Shown: positions 8,086 to 16,920 of the stretch, one piece after another | Numbering within the stretch: position 1 is the stretch's first letter | How the letters are laid out: the number at the start of each line of letters is the position of its first letter | From: Blastococcus aurantiacus | Lineage (GTDB): Bacteria > Actinomycetota > Actinomycetes > Mycobacteriales > Geodermatophilaceae | DNA length: 64,000 nt | Assembly (NCBI RefSeq): GCF_900102425.1 | Contig: NZ_FNBT01000003.1 | Coordinates: 248,001 to 312,000, forward strand | Reading direction: 5' to 3' | Notes under the pieces: generated by a model | The model's input: only the letters and a program-made list of their open reading frames with translations | Told to the model about the DNA's origin: nothing | Databases searched by the model: none | Program-made: the position numbers and the translations under genes

Positions 8086-8592
8086 GTGGTCGACGTCCCT
8101 GCCCTGCCCGCTGTCCGCATCGAGCACGCCACGGCCGAGGACCACGCCGCCATCGCCGAGCTGACCGTGTCGGTCTACGTGGGCGGCGGGCTGGCCGGCC
8201 CCGACTACGGCGTCGAGCTGGCCGACGTGGCGCGCAGGGCAGAGCTGGCCGAGCTGCTCGTCGTCCGCGACGAGGCCGACCGGCTGATCGGCAGCGTGGC
8301 ACTGGTCCTCGACGGCGACTTCGGGGAGGTCACCGAGTCCGAGGACGAGGCCGCGGTGCGCATGCTGGTCGTCGACCCGTCGGCGCAGGGGCGGGGCATC
8401 GGGGCGCTCCTGATGACCGAGTGCCTGCGGCGTGCGCGGGCGGCCGGCAAGCGGCGCATGGTGCTGTCCACGAGCACGGCGATGACCGCGGCGCACCGGC
8501 TGTACGAGCGGCTCGGCTTCACCCGGCTCCCCGAGCGCGACTGGTCACCCGTCCCCGGCGTCGACCTGCTGGTCTACGCCCTGGACCTCTGA
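8086..8592 (+). CDS. GNAT N-acetyltransferase
   Basis: A 168-aa single-domain acetyltransferase. The acetyl-CoA loop is SAQGRGIGALL, preceded by the beta-4 strand AVRMLVV, and the C-terminal motif is AHRLYERLGFTRLPERDW. The substrate is unknown. It is divergent from pdtaS with an 86-bp spacer that holds both promoters, and convergent with the lipoprotein gene that follows. Confidence 0.8.
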   Translation: MVDVPALPAVRIEHATAEDHAAIAELTVSVYVGGGLAGPDYGVELADVARRAELAELLVVRDEADRLIGSVALVLDGDFGEVTESEDEAAVRMLVVDPSAQGRGIGALLMTECLRRARAAGKRRMVLSTSTAMTAAHRLYERLGFTRLPERDWSPVPGVDLLVYALDL

Positions 8593-8599
8593 CCGGGCT

Positions 8600-9553
8600 T
8601 CACCGGCGCAGCCAGGGGAAGCCGAGGCCGTACCCCTGCCCGAACCCGTCGCGGTCGCTGCGGACGACGGTCGAGCAGTTCGAGTCGAGGACGGTGACCG
8701 CGCGGCGGGTGCCGGTCCGGTCCTCGACGACGGCGGTGTGGGTGGGGTCGGGGCTCTCCTGGCAGTCGACCATGCCGCCGTAGATCGCGTGCAGCCCGAT
8801 CCGGACGCGCTCGGCTTCCTGGGCGGTGAGCTCCCGGATCCCTGGCTCCTCGGCCCCCCACGGCCAGGTGCAGACGATCCCGCGCACCGCCGTCAGCGGC
8901 AGGACCATCGGACTGCGCACGCCCAGGACGTAGCCGGTGGTCAGCGAGGCCGACGCGCCGTCGACGGACACGCTGTCGGGGTCGCCCGGGTCCTCCGGGC
9001 AGACGAGCGGTTCGTCGCTCGGGGAGTTCTCGAACGCGTCGGCGTACTGGCGCCCGAATGCCGTCATCAGCACGCCGTACACGCCGAGCTCGTCGGGCCC
9101 GCCGACCCCCGTGCCGTTCGAGAGCTTCCCGGTGCACGGGGGATCGGTGCGCCCGACGATCGTCGCGACGCGGCCGTCGGCGTAGCCGATCTGGACCTCG
9201 TAGCTGCGGCCCCCCGACAACTCACTGCACGGCCACCCCGCTCGAAGCTCCTCGCCGTCCCGCTCCTCGAGGTGGGCGAGCAGGTCCAGGTGCGTGGTCA
9301 GCGCCTCGGACGGCACCTCGGCCGGTTCGGTGTACCTCTCGGGTCCTGGACAGAACCTCGCCCACACCGGCGTCCCCTCGACGCTGTTCCGCGTCGCCTC
9401 CGAGGTGTCGATGCACTCCTCGGGCGCCGCTCCGGGTGAGCCCTCGGCGGCTGCGCAGGCCGTCGTCGACATGCCCGCCAGGCACGCCAGCAGGGCGACG
9501 GCGCGCCGCACCCGCCCGTGCCCGTGCGCGATCCGCACCTGCTCGACCGTCAC
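8600..9553 (-). CDS. secreted lipoprotein, unknown function
   Basis: A 317-aa protein with a positively charged N terminus, hydrophobic stretch AVALLACLAGM and a plausible lipobox STTAC, putting the lipid on C33. The mature part has about six further cysteines in CPGPERY, WPCSEL, DPPCTGK, LVCPED, GIVCTW and DSNCST contexts, suggesting disulfides. I do not recognise the family. GGAGCGGA lies just upstream of the GTG. It faces away from the biotin genes. Confidence 0.6.
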   Translation of the reverse strand: MTVEQVRIAHGHGRVRRAVALLACLAGMSTTACAAAEGSPGAAPEECIDTSEATRNSVEGTPVWARFCPGPERYTEPAEVPSEALTTHLDLLAHLEERDGEELRAGWPCSELSGGRSYEVQIGYADGRVATIVGRTDPPCTGKLSNGTGVGGPDELGVYGVLMTAFGRQYADAFENSPSDEPLVCPEDPGDPDSVSVDGASASLTTGYVLGVRSPMVLPLTAVRGIVCTWPWGAEEPGIRELTAQEAERVRIGLHAIYGGMVDCQESPDPTHTAVVEDRTGTRRAVTVLDSNCSTVVRSDRDGFGQGYGLGFPWLRR

Positions 9554-9627
9554 GTTCCGCTCCCGTCAGCCGTCTCCACCCGGTAGGACGCATCGAGCAC
9601 GGGCCGGCGCTGCACGCCGACGAAAGA

Positions 9628-9852
9628 TCAGCCGGTGGCGACGGTCGCGATGAGGTCGCCCTCCTGGAGGACCTCGCCCTCGACGACGTGCATCGCCTGC
9701 ACGGTCCCGGAGAGCTCGGTGAGGACGGGGATCTCCATCTTCATCGACTCGAGGATGACCAGCGTGTCACCGGCCGCGACCTGGGCCCCGGGGCTCACCA
9801 GGACCTTCCACACGCTGGAGACCATCTCGGCGTGGATCTCCTCGACCGCCAC
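9628..9852 (-). CDS. free-standing biotin carrier protein (TB7.3-like)
   Basis: A 74-aa single biotinyl/lipoyl domain with the biotinylation motif ESMKMEIP (modified lysine K38). It matches mycobacterial TB7.3 (Rv3221c) in size and location. Such proteins carry carboxybiotin between a biotin carboxylase and a carboxyltransferase, but the partner of TB7.3-type proteins is unclear. GAGGAGG lies 5 nt before the GTG. Directly upstream on the same strand is the biotin-carboxylase-like gene, 70 bp away, so they are probably co-transcribed. Confidence 0.9.
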   Translation of the reverse strand: MAVEEIHAEMVSSVWKVLVSPGAQVAAGDTLVILESMKMEIPVLTELSGTVQAMHVVEGEVLQEGDLIATVATG

Positions 9853-9922
9853 CGGACCTCCTCGCACGTGGGCGGCCCACCGTTGCGGTGGGCCCGACGA
9901 CATCCTGGCACGGCCGACCGGC

Positions 9923-10972
9923 TCAGGCCCCCGGCACGACCTGGCCGGCGGCGAGCCGCTGCAGGACGCCGCAGACCTCCTGGCCGTCGTGCGGCACGCC
10001 GACCTCCGGGAGCCCCGACAGCGCCTCGCTCGCGGCGCGCGCAGCCGACGCCGTGTCCGGGGCTCCGGCGCTGACCGTGGCCAGCAGCGCGTCGTACCAG
10101 CCGTCCAGCCGGTCGCCGGGCTCGTACCCGCCGACGGCGACCAGGTCGACGTCCGGCTGTGGCTTCGGGTCGGGACGCCCGGTCCCGGGCAGCCGCCCGG
10201 TGATCCGCCCCGCCTCACCCGGCGGCAGGGTGGCGCGCAGCTGCACGGCCACCGCAGGCCGCCAGGGCGCCGAGGAAGGCGCCGGGACGTCGCCGCGGGG
10301 AGGCGCTGCGCTCCGCAGGGCCAGCTCGACGGCGTCGACGCCGTGAGCCCGCTCGAGAACGGCGATGTCCAGCGAGAACCCGGCGGCCACCTCGGCCAGC
10401 TCGCCGTCGGGTGCGATGCCGACCGTGACCAGACCCCGCCAGCCGACCTCGGCGAGGCGGTGAGCGGCCGCGGGCAGTGGCGCGTCCGCGTCCGGGGTCC
10501 ACGAGACCCGCGCGATGCCGGCAGCGCGGTCGCGCAGGACGGGGGTGGGGAACTGCAGGCCCTCTCCGGTCACCCAGGCCAGCAGCCCGCGCTCGCTGGC
10601 CGGCTCCACGCCGTCGCCGCCGAGCCGCTCCAGCACGTCCGGGTCGGGGCCGACCCACAGCAGGCCGGCATCGCGGACCGCTGCGGCCAGCTTCGCGTTG
10701 CCGGCCAGGGCCGGGGGCACCGGCAGCACGGCGGAGACGCCGCTGCGGCGCGCGGCCTCGACGATGCGGTCGACGGCGAGGTAGGACTCGGCGGCCGGGG
10801 CCGGGCCGAGCAGGACGGCCTCGTCGGCCATGCGCACGTGCCGCGCCGAGCGCTCGGCCTCGGAGTGCACGGCCACCGACTTCACGTCCAGCCGCGCGCA
10901 CGAGGCGATGACGCCGCACGCAGCGGGCCCGCGCCCCGCCACGAGCACGCTCTCGATCCCCACCTGTGCCAC
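9923..10972 (-). CDS. biotin-carboxylase-like protein lacking the ATP-grasp core
   Basis: A 349-aa protein. Residues 1-121 align by eye with the N-terminal domain of biotin carboxylase: VLVAGRG, SVAVHSEAERSARHVRMADE, LGPAPAAESYL, WVGPDPDVLERLGGDG. Residues ~240-349 resemble its C-terminal domain (VQLRATLPPGEAG, GRITG, GYEPGDRL, WYDALLATV). The middle is about 100 residues instead of ~220. The Gly-rich ATP loop, the GYGFLSE block and the catalytic Glu/Arg set are missing. It is therefore unlikely to carboxylate biotin. CAGGAGGA precedes the GTG. It sits next to the lone biotinyl protein. Confidence 0.7.
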   Translation of the reverse strand: MAQVGIESVLVAGRGPAACGVIASCARLDVKSVAVHSEAERSARHVRMADEAVLLGPAPAAESYLAVDRIVEAARRSGVSAVLPVPPALAGNAKLAAAVRDAGLLWVGPDPDVLERLGGDGVEPASERGLLAWVTGEGLQFPTPVLRDRAAGIARVSWTPDADAPLPAAAHRLAEVGWRGLVTVGIAPDGELAEVAAGFSLDIAVLERAHGVDAVELALRSAAPPRGDVPAPSSAPWRPAVAVQLRATLPPGEAGRITGRLPGTGRPDPKPQPDVDLVAVGGYEPGDRLDGWYDALLATVSAGAPDTASAARAASEALSGLPEVGVPHDGQEVCGVLQRLAAGQVVPGA

Positions 10973-11141
10973 GGCTCCTCCTGCGTTCCCCCGCCCGGCG
11001 CATGCCCGCCGCTGCCCCGTGAGAGGCTGGCAGCTGTCAGCTTGGCGGGTCAGGCGTCGCCGCGCACGATACGTGCGCCGTCGTCCGGGTCCGCGAACCA
11101 CCGGGTCACGGCGGCCCACCGGCAGAGAGAGGAGGGCAGCG

Positions 11142-11216
11142 ATGTCCAAGCGTGGACGCAAGCGTCGCGCTCGCAAGAAGAGCGGCGCCAACCACGGCAA
11201 GCGCCCCAACGCCTGA
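11142..11216 (+). CDS. ribosomal protein bL37 (24 aa)
   Basis: A very basic 24-residue peptide starting MSKRGRKRR and ending NHGKRPNA. It matches the actinobacterial small-subunit-family protein annotated AURKAIP1/COX24 domain and identified as bL37 in the mycobacterial large subunit. AGGAGGG precedes the ATG by 5 nt. It lies between the biotin genes and rshA-sigH, as in mycobacteria. A possible promoter, TTGGCG (11042) and CACGAT 17 nt later, lies upstream. Confidence 0.85.
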   Translation: MSKRGRKRRARKKSGANHGKRPNA

Positions 11217-11235
11217 GCCTCGGCTCCAGTGCGCA

Positions 11236-11275
11236 CGAAGGCCCCGTCCCCGCTGCTGCGGGAACGGGGCCTTCG
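11236..11275. terminator. terminator after bL37
   Basis: A 12-bp stem with CGAAGGCCCCGT and ACGGGGCCTTCG arms, extended by three G-C pairs past a bulged A. It lies between the convergent bL37 and rshA genes and can serve both. Confidence 0.7.
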
Positions 11276-11284
11276 CCGTCCGGG

Positions 11285-11614
11285 CTAGTCGCCCGAGCGC
11301 TCGACCGTGATCCGCTCGACAGTGACCTGCGTGCCGTCCTCCTCGAAGGAGACGCTGGTCAGCTGCATCTTGATCCGCTCGCGCAGGGAGGGCGGCGGCA
11401 CGTCCCCGCCGCACCGGCGCCGGACCAGGGCCTTGAACTCCTGCTCGATGCCGAACTCGCGCAGGCACGAGGAGCAGTCCTCGAGGTGCTCGGCGATCAC
11501 GCCCCGGCGGGCGTCGCTCGTCTCGTGGTCGAGGAACTCGAACACGTGGGTCAGGACGTCGTCGCAGGAGTTGATCTCGATCGGCTCGTCAACCTGAGGG
11601 GCGTCGTCGGCCAT
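11285..11614 (-). CDS. rshA: RshA-type zinc-binding anti-sigma factor
   Basis: A 109-aa ZAS-family anti-sigma factor. It has the redox zinc motif H43-x3-C47-x2-C50 (AEHLEDCSSC) and an extra C17. In mycobacteria and in the Streptomyces RsrA system, thiol oxidation releases zinc and frees the sigma factor. Its ATG overlaps the sigH stop as TGATG, so the two proteins are made in coupled fashion. The C-terminal half after ~75 is a short beta-rich tail. Confidence 0.92.
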   Translation of the reverse strand: MADDAPQVDEPIEINSCDDVLTHVFEFLDHETSDARRGVIAEHLEDCSSCLREFGIEQEFKALVRRRCGGDVPPPSLRERIKMQLTSVSFEEDGTQVTVERITVERSGD

Positions 11615-12306
11615 CAGGAGCTCGCCTCCTCACCGGCTCCGGCGCGGACGAAACCGCGCTCGCGGGCGTAGTCGGCCAGCAGCTTCTGGAGTCCGCGGCG
11701 TCCGCGGTGCAGCCGGGACATCACCGTGCCGATGGGGGTCCCCATGATCTCGGCGATCTCCTTGTAGGCGAAGCCCTCGACGTCGGCCAGGTAGACGGCC
11801 AGCCGGAAGTCCTCGGGCAGCTGCTGCAGGGCCTCCTTGATGTCGGAGTCCGGCAGGTGGTCCAGCGCCTCGATCTCGGCGGAGCGCAGGCCGCTGGAGC
11901 TGTGCTCCTCCGCGGCGTAGAGCTGCCAGTCCTGGATCTCCTCGGTGGGGTACTGCTGCGGCTGCCGCTGCTTCTTGCGGTAGCTGTTGATGTAGGTGTT
12001 GGTCAGGATCCGGTACAGCCACGCCTTGAGGTTCGTGCCCTCGGCGAACTGGTGGAAGGCCGAGTAGGCCTTCACGAACGTCTCCTGGACCAGGTCCTCG
12101 GCATCGGCCGGGTTGCGGGTCATCCGCAGCGCCGCCGGGTACAGCTGGTCGAGGAAGGGCAGGGCGTCCCGCTCGAACCGGGCGTCCCGCTCGGCACGGG
12201 TCTCGGCGACCTCCGTGCGGCTGCCGCCCTCGCGCGCCTCGGGAACCTCGACCGGGGCTCCAGCGGGCGTCTGAACGGGGTCGTCGATCGTGGGCTCTTC
12301 GGGCAC
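11614..12306 (-). CDS. sigH: ECF sigma factor SigH (SigR-type)
   Basis: A 230-aa group IV sigma factor controlling thiol-oxidative and heat stress genes. Region 2 reads [20 protein letters not shown], then [12 protein letters not shown] and [17 protein letters not shown]. Region 4 has [20 protein letters not shown] and [17 protein letters not shown]. The acidic ~45-residue N-terminal extension is typical of actinobacterial SigH. AGAGGA lies 5 nt before the GTG. rshA follows with overlap. An upstream GGAAT-N19-GTT suggests autoregulation. Confidence 0.93.
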   Translation of the reverse strand: MPEEPTIDDPVQTPAGAPVEVPEAREGGSRTEVAETRAERDARFERDALPFLDQLYPAALRMTRNPADAEDLVQETFVKAYSAFHQFAEGTNLKAWLYRILTNTYINSYRKKQRQPQQYPTEEIQDWQLYAAEEHSSSGLRSAEIEALDHLPDSDIKEALQQLPEDFRLAVYLADVEGFAYKEIAEIMGTPIGTVMSRLHRGRRGLQKLLADYARERGFVRAGAGEEASS

Positions 12307-12444
12307 CGACCGTCCTCTCTGCGTGCCCCTGACGCGGGGCACCACATCGATCGATCCTAGTCGCGCGGCATCCGGACGGCCGGGCGGCCGCCGGGGCGCG
12401 ACCCGCGGGCGGGTGCTGGAGACGGTGCTGCTCACGGCCCGTCC

Positions 12445-12471
12445 AACGGCGGCGCCGTCCTGCCGCATTCC
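12445..12471 (-). promoter_or_regulatory. SigH/SigR-type autoregulatory promoter
   Basis: On the minus strand GGAAT (12471-12467) is followed after 19 nt by GTT (12447-12445). This is close to the SigR consensus GGAAT-N18-GTT. The predicted start is near 12438, leaving a ~130-nt leader before sigH. Confidence 0.55.
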
Positions 12472-12497
12472 CTTCGTGGTCCCGGTGTGGAGGTCGC

Positions 12498-12503
12498 TAC
12501 AGT
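12498..12503 (+). promoter_or_regulatory. -10 box TACAGT, near-leaderless layout
   Basis: TACAGT lies 8 nt before the GTG at 12512, back to back with the sigH promoter. Confidence 0.45.
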
Positions 12504-12511
12504 CGCGCGCC

Positions 12512-12985
12512 GTGGCGGCGACCCCGGCGGTGCGGACCCTGGAGCAGGCGAAGGTGGCCCACACGCTGCACCCCTACGACGCCGGGCACCCGGCCGAGGC
12601 CGGCTACGGCGAGGCGGCCGTGGCGGCCCTGGGCGTCGACGCCCGGCAGCTGTTCAAGACGCTGGTCACCGTGGTCGACGGCGCCCTCACCGTGGCCGTC
12701 GTCCCCGTGGCGACGACGCTGGACCTCAAGGCCCTCGCCGCGGCGGTCGGGGGACGCAAGGCCGCGATGGCCGACCCTGCCGACGCCGAGCGCGCGACCG
12801 GCTACGTGCGCGGCGGGATCAGCCCGCTCGGACAGCGGAAGTCATTGCCGACGGTCGTCGACTCCACGGCCTCGGACTTCCCGACCGTGCTGGTGAGCGC
12901 CGGGCGACGCGGCCTCCAGGTGGAGCTGTCGCCTGCCGACCTCGTCCGGCTGACCCGCGCCCGCACCGCCCCGATCGGCCGCTGA
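12512..12985 (+). CDS. ybaK: Cys-tRNA(Pro)/Cys-tRNA(Cys) deacylase YbaK
   Basis: A 157-aa YbaK/EbsC-type editing enzyme that hydrolyses mischarged Cys-tRNA(Pro). Diagnostic features are the core lysine in ARQLFKTLV (~47-55), the [16 protein letters not shown] block and [13 protein letters not shown] near 105. The length is normal. It is divergent from sigH and only ~40 bp from the sigH -35 element, so both promoters share one short intergenic region. Confidence 0.9.
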   Translation: MAATPAVRTLEQAKVAHTLHPYDAGHPAEAGYGEAAVAALGVDARQLFKTLVTVVDGALTVAVVPVATTLDLKALAAAVGGRKAAMADPADAERATGYVRGGISPLGQRKSLPTVVDSTASDFPTVLVSAGRRGLQVELSPADLVRLTRARTAPIGR

Positions 12986-12994
12986 GCAGCCCGA

Positions 12995-14545
12995 TCAGGG
13001 TCGGCCGTACGGGGTGAGCAGCTGATCGACCGGGGCGTGGTCGTCGGTCAGGACCTCGGCGTCGCCCACGAAGGCGTCCAGGTCGGGGCCCTCGGCCACC
13101 CGCCAGGCGAGGTCCTTGCCGGTCATGGCGGCGGCGATCGCGTCGGTGTCCAGCGGCTGCCGCGAGGCGACCGCGATGACGTTGCCGCCGTCCTCTCCGG
13201 TGAGCACCGGCACCCGGGCGAGCAGGACCACGTGGTCGAACACGTCGCGCAGCGTGGCGAGCTCCGCCCGCACGAACTCCAGGGGCGGGTTGTCGATGAG
13301 GTTCACCGCGTAGACGCCGTCGTCGGCCAGCGCCCGGTCCACCAGCCGGAGAGCCTCGCGGGTGGTCAGCTGCCACGGCACCGAGAGGCCGCCGAAGGCA
13401 TCGCCGACCACGAGGTCCCGCTCCCCCGCCGGTTCCTCCGCCAGCCCCACGCGACCGTCGGCCACGTCGACGCGCAGGACGCCGGAGGTTTCGAGTCCCA
13501 GCTGTTCGCGGTCGATGTCCACCACCCCGGGATCGACCTCGACCACCCGGCTCACCGTCCCCGGGCGCACCTCGGCCAGGTAGCGGGGCAGCGTCAGGCC
13601 ACCGCCGCCGACGTGGAGGGCGGAGATCGGCTCGTCGGCGGGGAAGGCGGCGTCCGCGACCGAGGCGATCGCCCGCACGTACTCGAACTCGAGGTGCGTG
13701 GGGTCGTCCAGGTCGACGTAGGAGTGCCGGAGGGTGTCCAGCATCAGCACCCGCCCGGACTCCCGCTCGGGGTCGGCCGCGACCCGGGCGCAGTGGTAGG
13801 CGGTCTCCTCCTCGCACGGCGTGGGGGCGACGGCGGCGAGCAGCGACCCGGCCACCGCGAGCAGCAGCAGCGCGACCGGCACCCGCCGGCGGCCACCGGA
13901 CCCGCGCTGCAGCACCACCCCGAGGGCGAGCCCGGCGAGAACCGTGACCGCTCCGGTGCCGACCAGGATCACGCTGCTGGGCAGGACCGCGATCAGCAGG
14001 AACCCGGTGACGAAGGTTGCCGCGATCGCGCCGAGCGTGCCGATGCCCGAGAGCTTTCCCACGACGGCGCCGGTCTCGGCCAGGTTCGACAGCTGCAGCT
14101 TCACCACCATCGGAGGGACGGCGGAGAGCAGCGCCGCGGGCACCACGACGGCGACCGCGGCCAGCAGCAGCACCGCACCCGCGTCCGCACCGCTCACCAG
14201 GTCACCCGTGAAGCGCACGAGCGGAAGGATGGCGATGACCAGCGCGCCCCCGGCGACCATCAGCGGGGCGATGAGCCTCCGCGGGTCGACGCGGTCGGCC
14301 ACGGCGCCGCCCGTCCACGCCCCGAGCGCGATGGCGGCCAGGGCGAACCCGATGACGGCCGTGCTGGTCTGCAGGGTGACGCCGACGTAGGGCGCGATCA
14401 GCCGCAGCCCGACGATCTCCATCACCAGGACCGCGCCCGAGCTCAGGAAGGTGACGACGGCGGCCACCCAGCCGGGCAGCGGGGCGCCTGCGGTACCCGG
14501 GGTGCCCGCGTCGGCGGCCGGTTCGGACGTGGTTGCTCCGGCCAC
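12995..14545 (-). CDS. membrane-fused spermidine synthase-like protein
   Basis: A 516-aa fusion. Residues ~25-235 form about seven to eight membrane helices, resembling half of a major-facilitator fold. Residues ~255-516 form a Rossmann methyltransferase-type spermidine synthase domain with the nucleotide loop VGGGGLTLPRYLAE and the acidic strand end VVEVDPGVVDID. Aminopropyl transfer is not assured: many fused members lack proven polyamine activity. It starts 2 nt after the SRAP stop, so they are co-transcribed. Confidence 0.8.
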   Translation of the reverse strand: MAGATTSEPAADAGTPGTAGAPLPGWVAAVVTFLSSGAVLVMEIVGLRLIAPYVGVTLQTSTAVIGFALAAIALGAWTGGAVADRVDPRRLIAPLMVAGGALVIAILPLVRFTGDLVSGADAGAVLLLAAVAVVVPAALLSAVPPMVVKLQLSNLAETGAVVGKLSGIGTLGAIAATFVTGFLLIAVLPSSVILVGTGAVTVLAGLALGVVLQRGSGGRRRVPVALLLLAVAGSLLAAVAPTPCEEETAYHCARVAADPERESGRVLMLDTLRHSYVDLDDPTHLEFEYVRAIASVADAAFPADEPISALHVGGGGLTLPRYLAEVRPGTVSRVVEVDPGVVDIDREQLGLETSGVLRVDVADGRVGLAEEPAGERDLVVGDAFGGLSVPWQLTTREALRLVDRALADDGVYAVNLIDNPPLEFVRAELATLRDVFDHVVLLARVPVLTGEDGGNVIAVASRQPLDTDAIAAAMTGKDLAWRVAEGPDLDAFVGDAEVLTDDHAPVDQLLTPYGRP

Positions 14546-14546
14546 G

Positions 14547-15293
14547 TCAGAAGAGGGCCGGCTGGTCGGCCGGTTCCGCCACCGTCTCGGCCCGCTCGGT
14601 CAGCTGCCGGCCGTTGTTGCCCACGTTGTTCACCGCGGTGCTCACCGGACGCAGTTCGAGGGCCTCCACGACCTCCGGCGGGGTGGGCTCGGTCAGCTGC
14701 TCGACGTCCTCCCGGCCGGGGTCCAGCCAGTCGGCCCAGCGCTCGCGCGGGAGGACCAGCGGCATCCGGTCGTGGATCTCCTGCAGCGGGCCGACGGCCG
14801 GGGACGTGACGACGGTGCACGTGTAGAGGCGGTCCTCGCCGCGGCCCCAGACCTCCCACAGCCCGGCCAGCGCCAGCACGGACCCGTCCTGCGGCGTGAT
14901 GAAGTACGGCTGCTTGGTCGGGCTGTCCAGGCGCTTGGCCCACTCGTACCAGCCGTCGGCCGGCACCAGGCAGCGCCGGGTGCGCGCCGCCGTCCGGAAC
15001 GCCGGCTTGTCGGTCAGCGACTCGACCCGGGCGTTGATCATCCGGTTGCCGATGGACACGTCCTTGGCCCACGAGGGCACGAGCCCCCAGCGCACCGCGC
15101 GGAGCTCGCGGTGGCCGCCGCCGGTCAGCGCGCCCTCGGCGTCGCGTTCCTTCTTCCAGCGGACGACGTGCACGTCCTTGGTCGGGGCGACGTTGTAGTC
15201 GGCCGCCACCGGCTGCTGACCTCCGGCCGGCACGGCCTCGAACTCCAGCGCCAGATCCTCCGGCTTGCGGCTGGCGGCGTAGCGACCGCACAT
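14547..15293 (-). CDS. SRAP-family DNA abasic-site shield protein (YedK/HMCES)
   Basis: A 248-aa SRAP protein. After methionine removal C2 (MCGRY) forms a thiazolidine crosslink to abasic sites in single-stranded DNA. The other active residues are in place: N34 (YNVAPT), E117 (DGWYEW) and H174 (EIHDRMP). AGGAGG precedes the ATG, with TAGAGT further upstream as a -10. Corresponds to Rv3226c, next to aroA as in M. tuberculosis. Confidence 0.92.
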   Translation of the reverse strand: MCGRYAASRKPEDLALEFEAVPAGGQQPVAADYNVAPTKDVHVVRWKKERDAEGALTGGGHRELRAVRWGLVPSWAKDVSIGNRMINARVESLTDKPAFRTAARTRRCLVPADGWYEWAKRLDSPTKQPYFITPQDGSVLALAGLWEVWGRGEDRLYTCTVVTSPAVGPLQEIHDRMPLVLPRERWADWLDPGREDVEQLTEPTPPEVVEALELRPVSTAVNNVGNNGRQLTERAETVAEPADQPALF

Positions 15294-15426
15294 GGGGGCC
15301 TCCTGGCACGTGTTCGGCTGACCGTTCGCACTCTAGGTCCGCCTGATGACACCGGGCCGCCCGTGACAGCCGACCACCGGTGGGGTAGGCCTAGCCGGAC
15401 AGCCGACGAGAGACGAGGATCACCGC

Positions 15427-16878
15427 GTGACCGCTACGCAGAACGCCCCCACCACCGCAAGCGACAGCGCCGAGCGGCGCTACGCGACCGTCAACCCCTT
15501 CACCGGCGAGACGGAGAAGGAATACCCCTTCACCGAGACGTCCGAGATCGACGGCATCATCGGCCGGGCCCACGCCGCCTACCAGGAGTGGCGCGACCGC
15601 TCGGTCGAGGAGCGCGCGGCCGTCGTCCAGAAGGCCGCCGAGCTGCTGGACGAGCGGATCATGGACTACGCCGCCCTCATCACCAAGGAGATGGGCAAGC
15701 GCCGCGACGAGGCCGTCGGCGAGCTCTTCCTCTGCTCGATGATCCTGAAGTACTACGCCGGCAACGGTCCGAAGTTCCTCGAGCCGACCTCGATCGAGCC
15801 CATGATGGGCGGCGGCGAGGCGGTCGTCGAGACGCGGCCGGTCGGCGTCCTGTTCGCCATCGAGCCGTGGAACTTCCCCTTCTACCAGGTGGTCCGCGTG
15901 GTCGGCCCGAACCTGGTGCTGGGCAACACGGTCATCCTCAAGCACTCGGAGATCAACCCGCAGTGCGCCGAGGCCATCGAGCAGCTCTTCATCGACGCCG
16001 GCGCCCCGGCGGGCGTCTTCACCAACACCTTCCTCCGCATCGCCGACGTCGAGCAGGTCATCGCCGACCCCCGCATCCAGGGCGTCACCGTCACCGGCAG
16101 CGAGCGGGCCGGCTCCTCGGTCGCCGCACTCGCCGGCAAGTACCTGAAGAAGTCGGTGCTGGAGCTGGGTGGCAGCGACCCGTTCATCGTGCTCGACGCC
16201 GAGGACTTGGAGGCCACCGTCAAGGCGGCCACCGCGGGCCGCATGCAGAACACCGGCCAGGCCTGCACCGCGTCCAAGCGGCTGATCGTGACCGAGGACG
16301 TCTACGAGCCCTTCGTCCAGGGCCTCAAGCAGGCGTTCGGCACCTTCGCCCCCGGCGACCCGTCCGACCCGGCGACGTCGCTGGCCCCGCTGTCCAGCGA
16401 GCGGGCGGCCGCGGACCTGCAGGCGCAGATCCAGGACGCCATCGACAAGGGCGCCACGGTCGTCGCCGGCGGCAAGCGCCCCGAGCACGCCGGAGCGTTC
16501 GTCGAGGCGACCATCCTCACCGACGTCACCCCCGACATGCGGGCCTTCCGCGAGGAGCTGTTCGGCCCCGCCGCCGTCGTCTACAAGGTGAAGGACGCCG
16601 CCGAGGCGGTCGCCCTGGCCAACGACAGCGACTTCGGGCTCGGCGCGACGGTCATGAGCAGTGACCTCGACCGTGCGCGCGAGGTCGCCGACCAGCTCGA
16701 GGCCGGCATGGTGTGGATCAACCAGCCCACCGGTTCCTCCCCCGAGCTGCCCTTCGGTGGCATCAAGCGGTCGGGCTACGGCCGCGAGCTGTCCGAGCTG
16801 GCCATGTTCGAGTTCGCCAACCGGCGGCTGCTCCGCACCGTCCCGGTGAAGAAGGCCGAGAAGCCGCAGGCCGGCTGA
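15427..16878 (+). CDS. gabD: NAD(P)-dependent succinate-semialdehyde dehydrogenase
   Basis: A 483-aa aldehyde dehydrogenase that oxidises succinate semialdehyde to succinate, or a related aldehyde. Visible are EPWNFPFYQ (146-154), the cofactor loop [11 protein letters not shown], the base E246 in LELGGSDPF, and the nucleophile C280 in [16 protein letters not shown] is typical of the GabD/SSADH branch. The specificity is inferred from overall similarity. It has its own upstream region, divergent from SRAP, with GAGGA 7 nt before the GTG. Confidence 0.82.
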   Translation: MTATQNAPTTASDSAERRYATVNPFTGETEKEYPFTETSEIDGIIGRAHAAYQEWRDRSVEERAAVVQKAAELLDERIMDYAALITKEMGKRRDEAVGELFLCSMILKYYAGNGPKFLEPTSIEPMMGGGEAVVETRPVGVLFAIEPWNFPFYQVVRVVGPNLVLGNTVILKHSEINPQCAEAIEQLFIDAGAPAGVFTNTFLRIADVEQVIADPRIQGVTVTGSERAGSSVAALAGKYLKKSVLELGGSDPFIVLDAEDLEATVKAATAGRMQNTGQACTASKRLIVTEDVYEPFVQGLKQAFGTFAPGDPSDPATSLAPLSSERAAADLQAQIQDAIDKGATVVAGGKRPEHAGAFVEATILTDVTPDMRAFREELFGPAAVVYKVKDAAEAVALANDSDFGLGATVMSSDLDRAREVADQLEAGMVWINQPTGSSPELPFGGIKRSGYGRELSELAMFEFANRRLLRTVPVKKAEKPQAG

Positions 16879-16908
16879 GCAGGTGCGCGGTGGTGCGGTG
16901 CGGGCGGG

Positions 16909-16914
16909 CAGACT
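16909..16914 (+). promoter_or_regulatory. -10-like box CAGACT, leaderless layout
   Basis: CAGACT lies 6 nt before the aroA GTG. It keeps A2 and T6 of the -10 but has C at position 1, so it is weaker evidence than the TANNNT boxes. Confidence 0.35.
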
Positions 16915-16920
16915 GATCTC

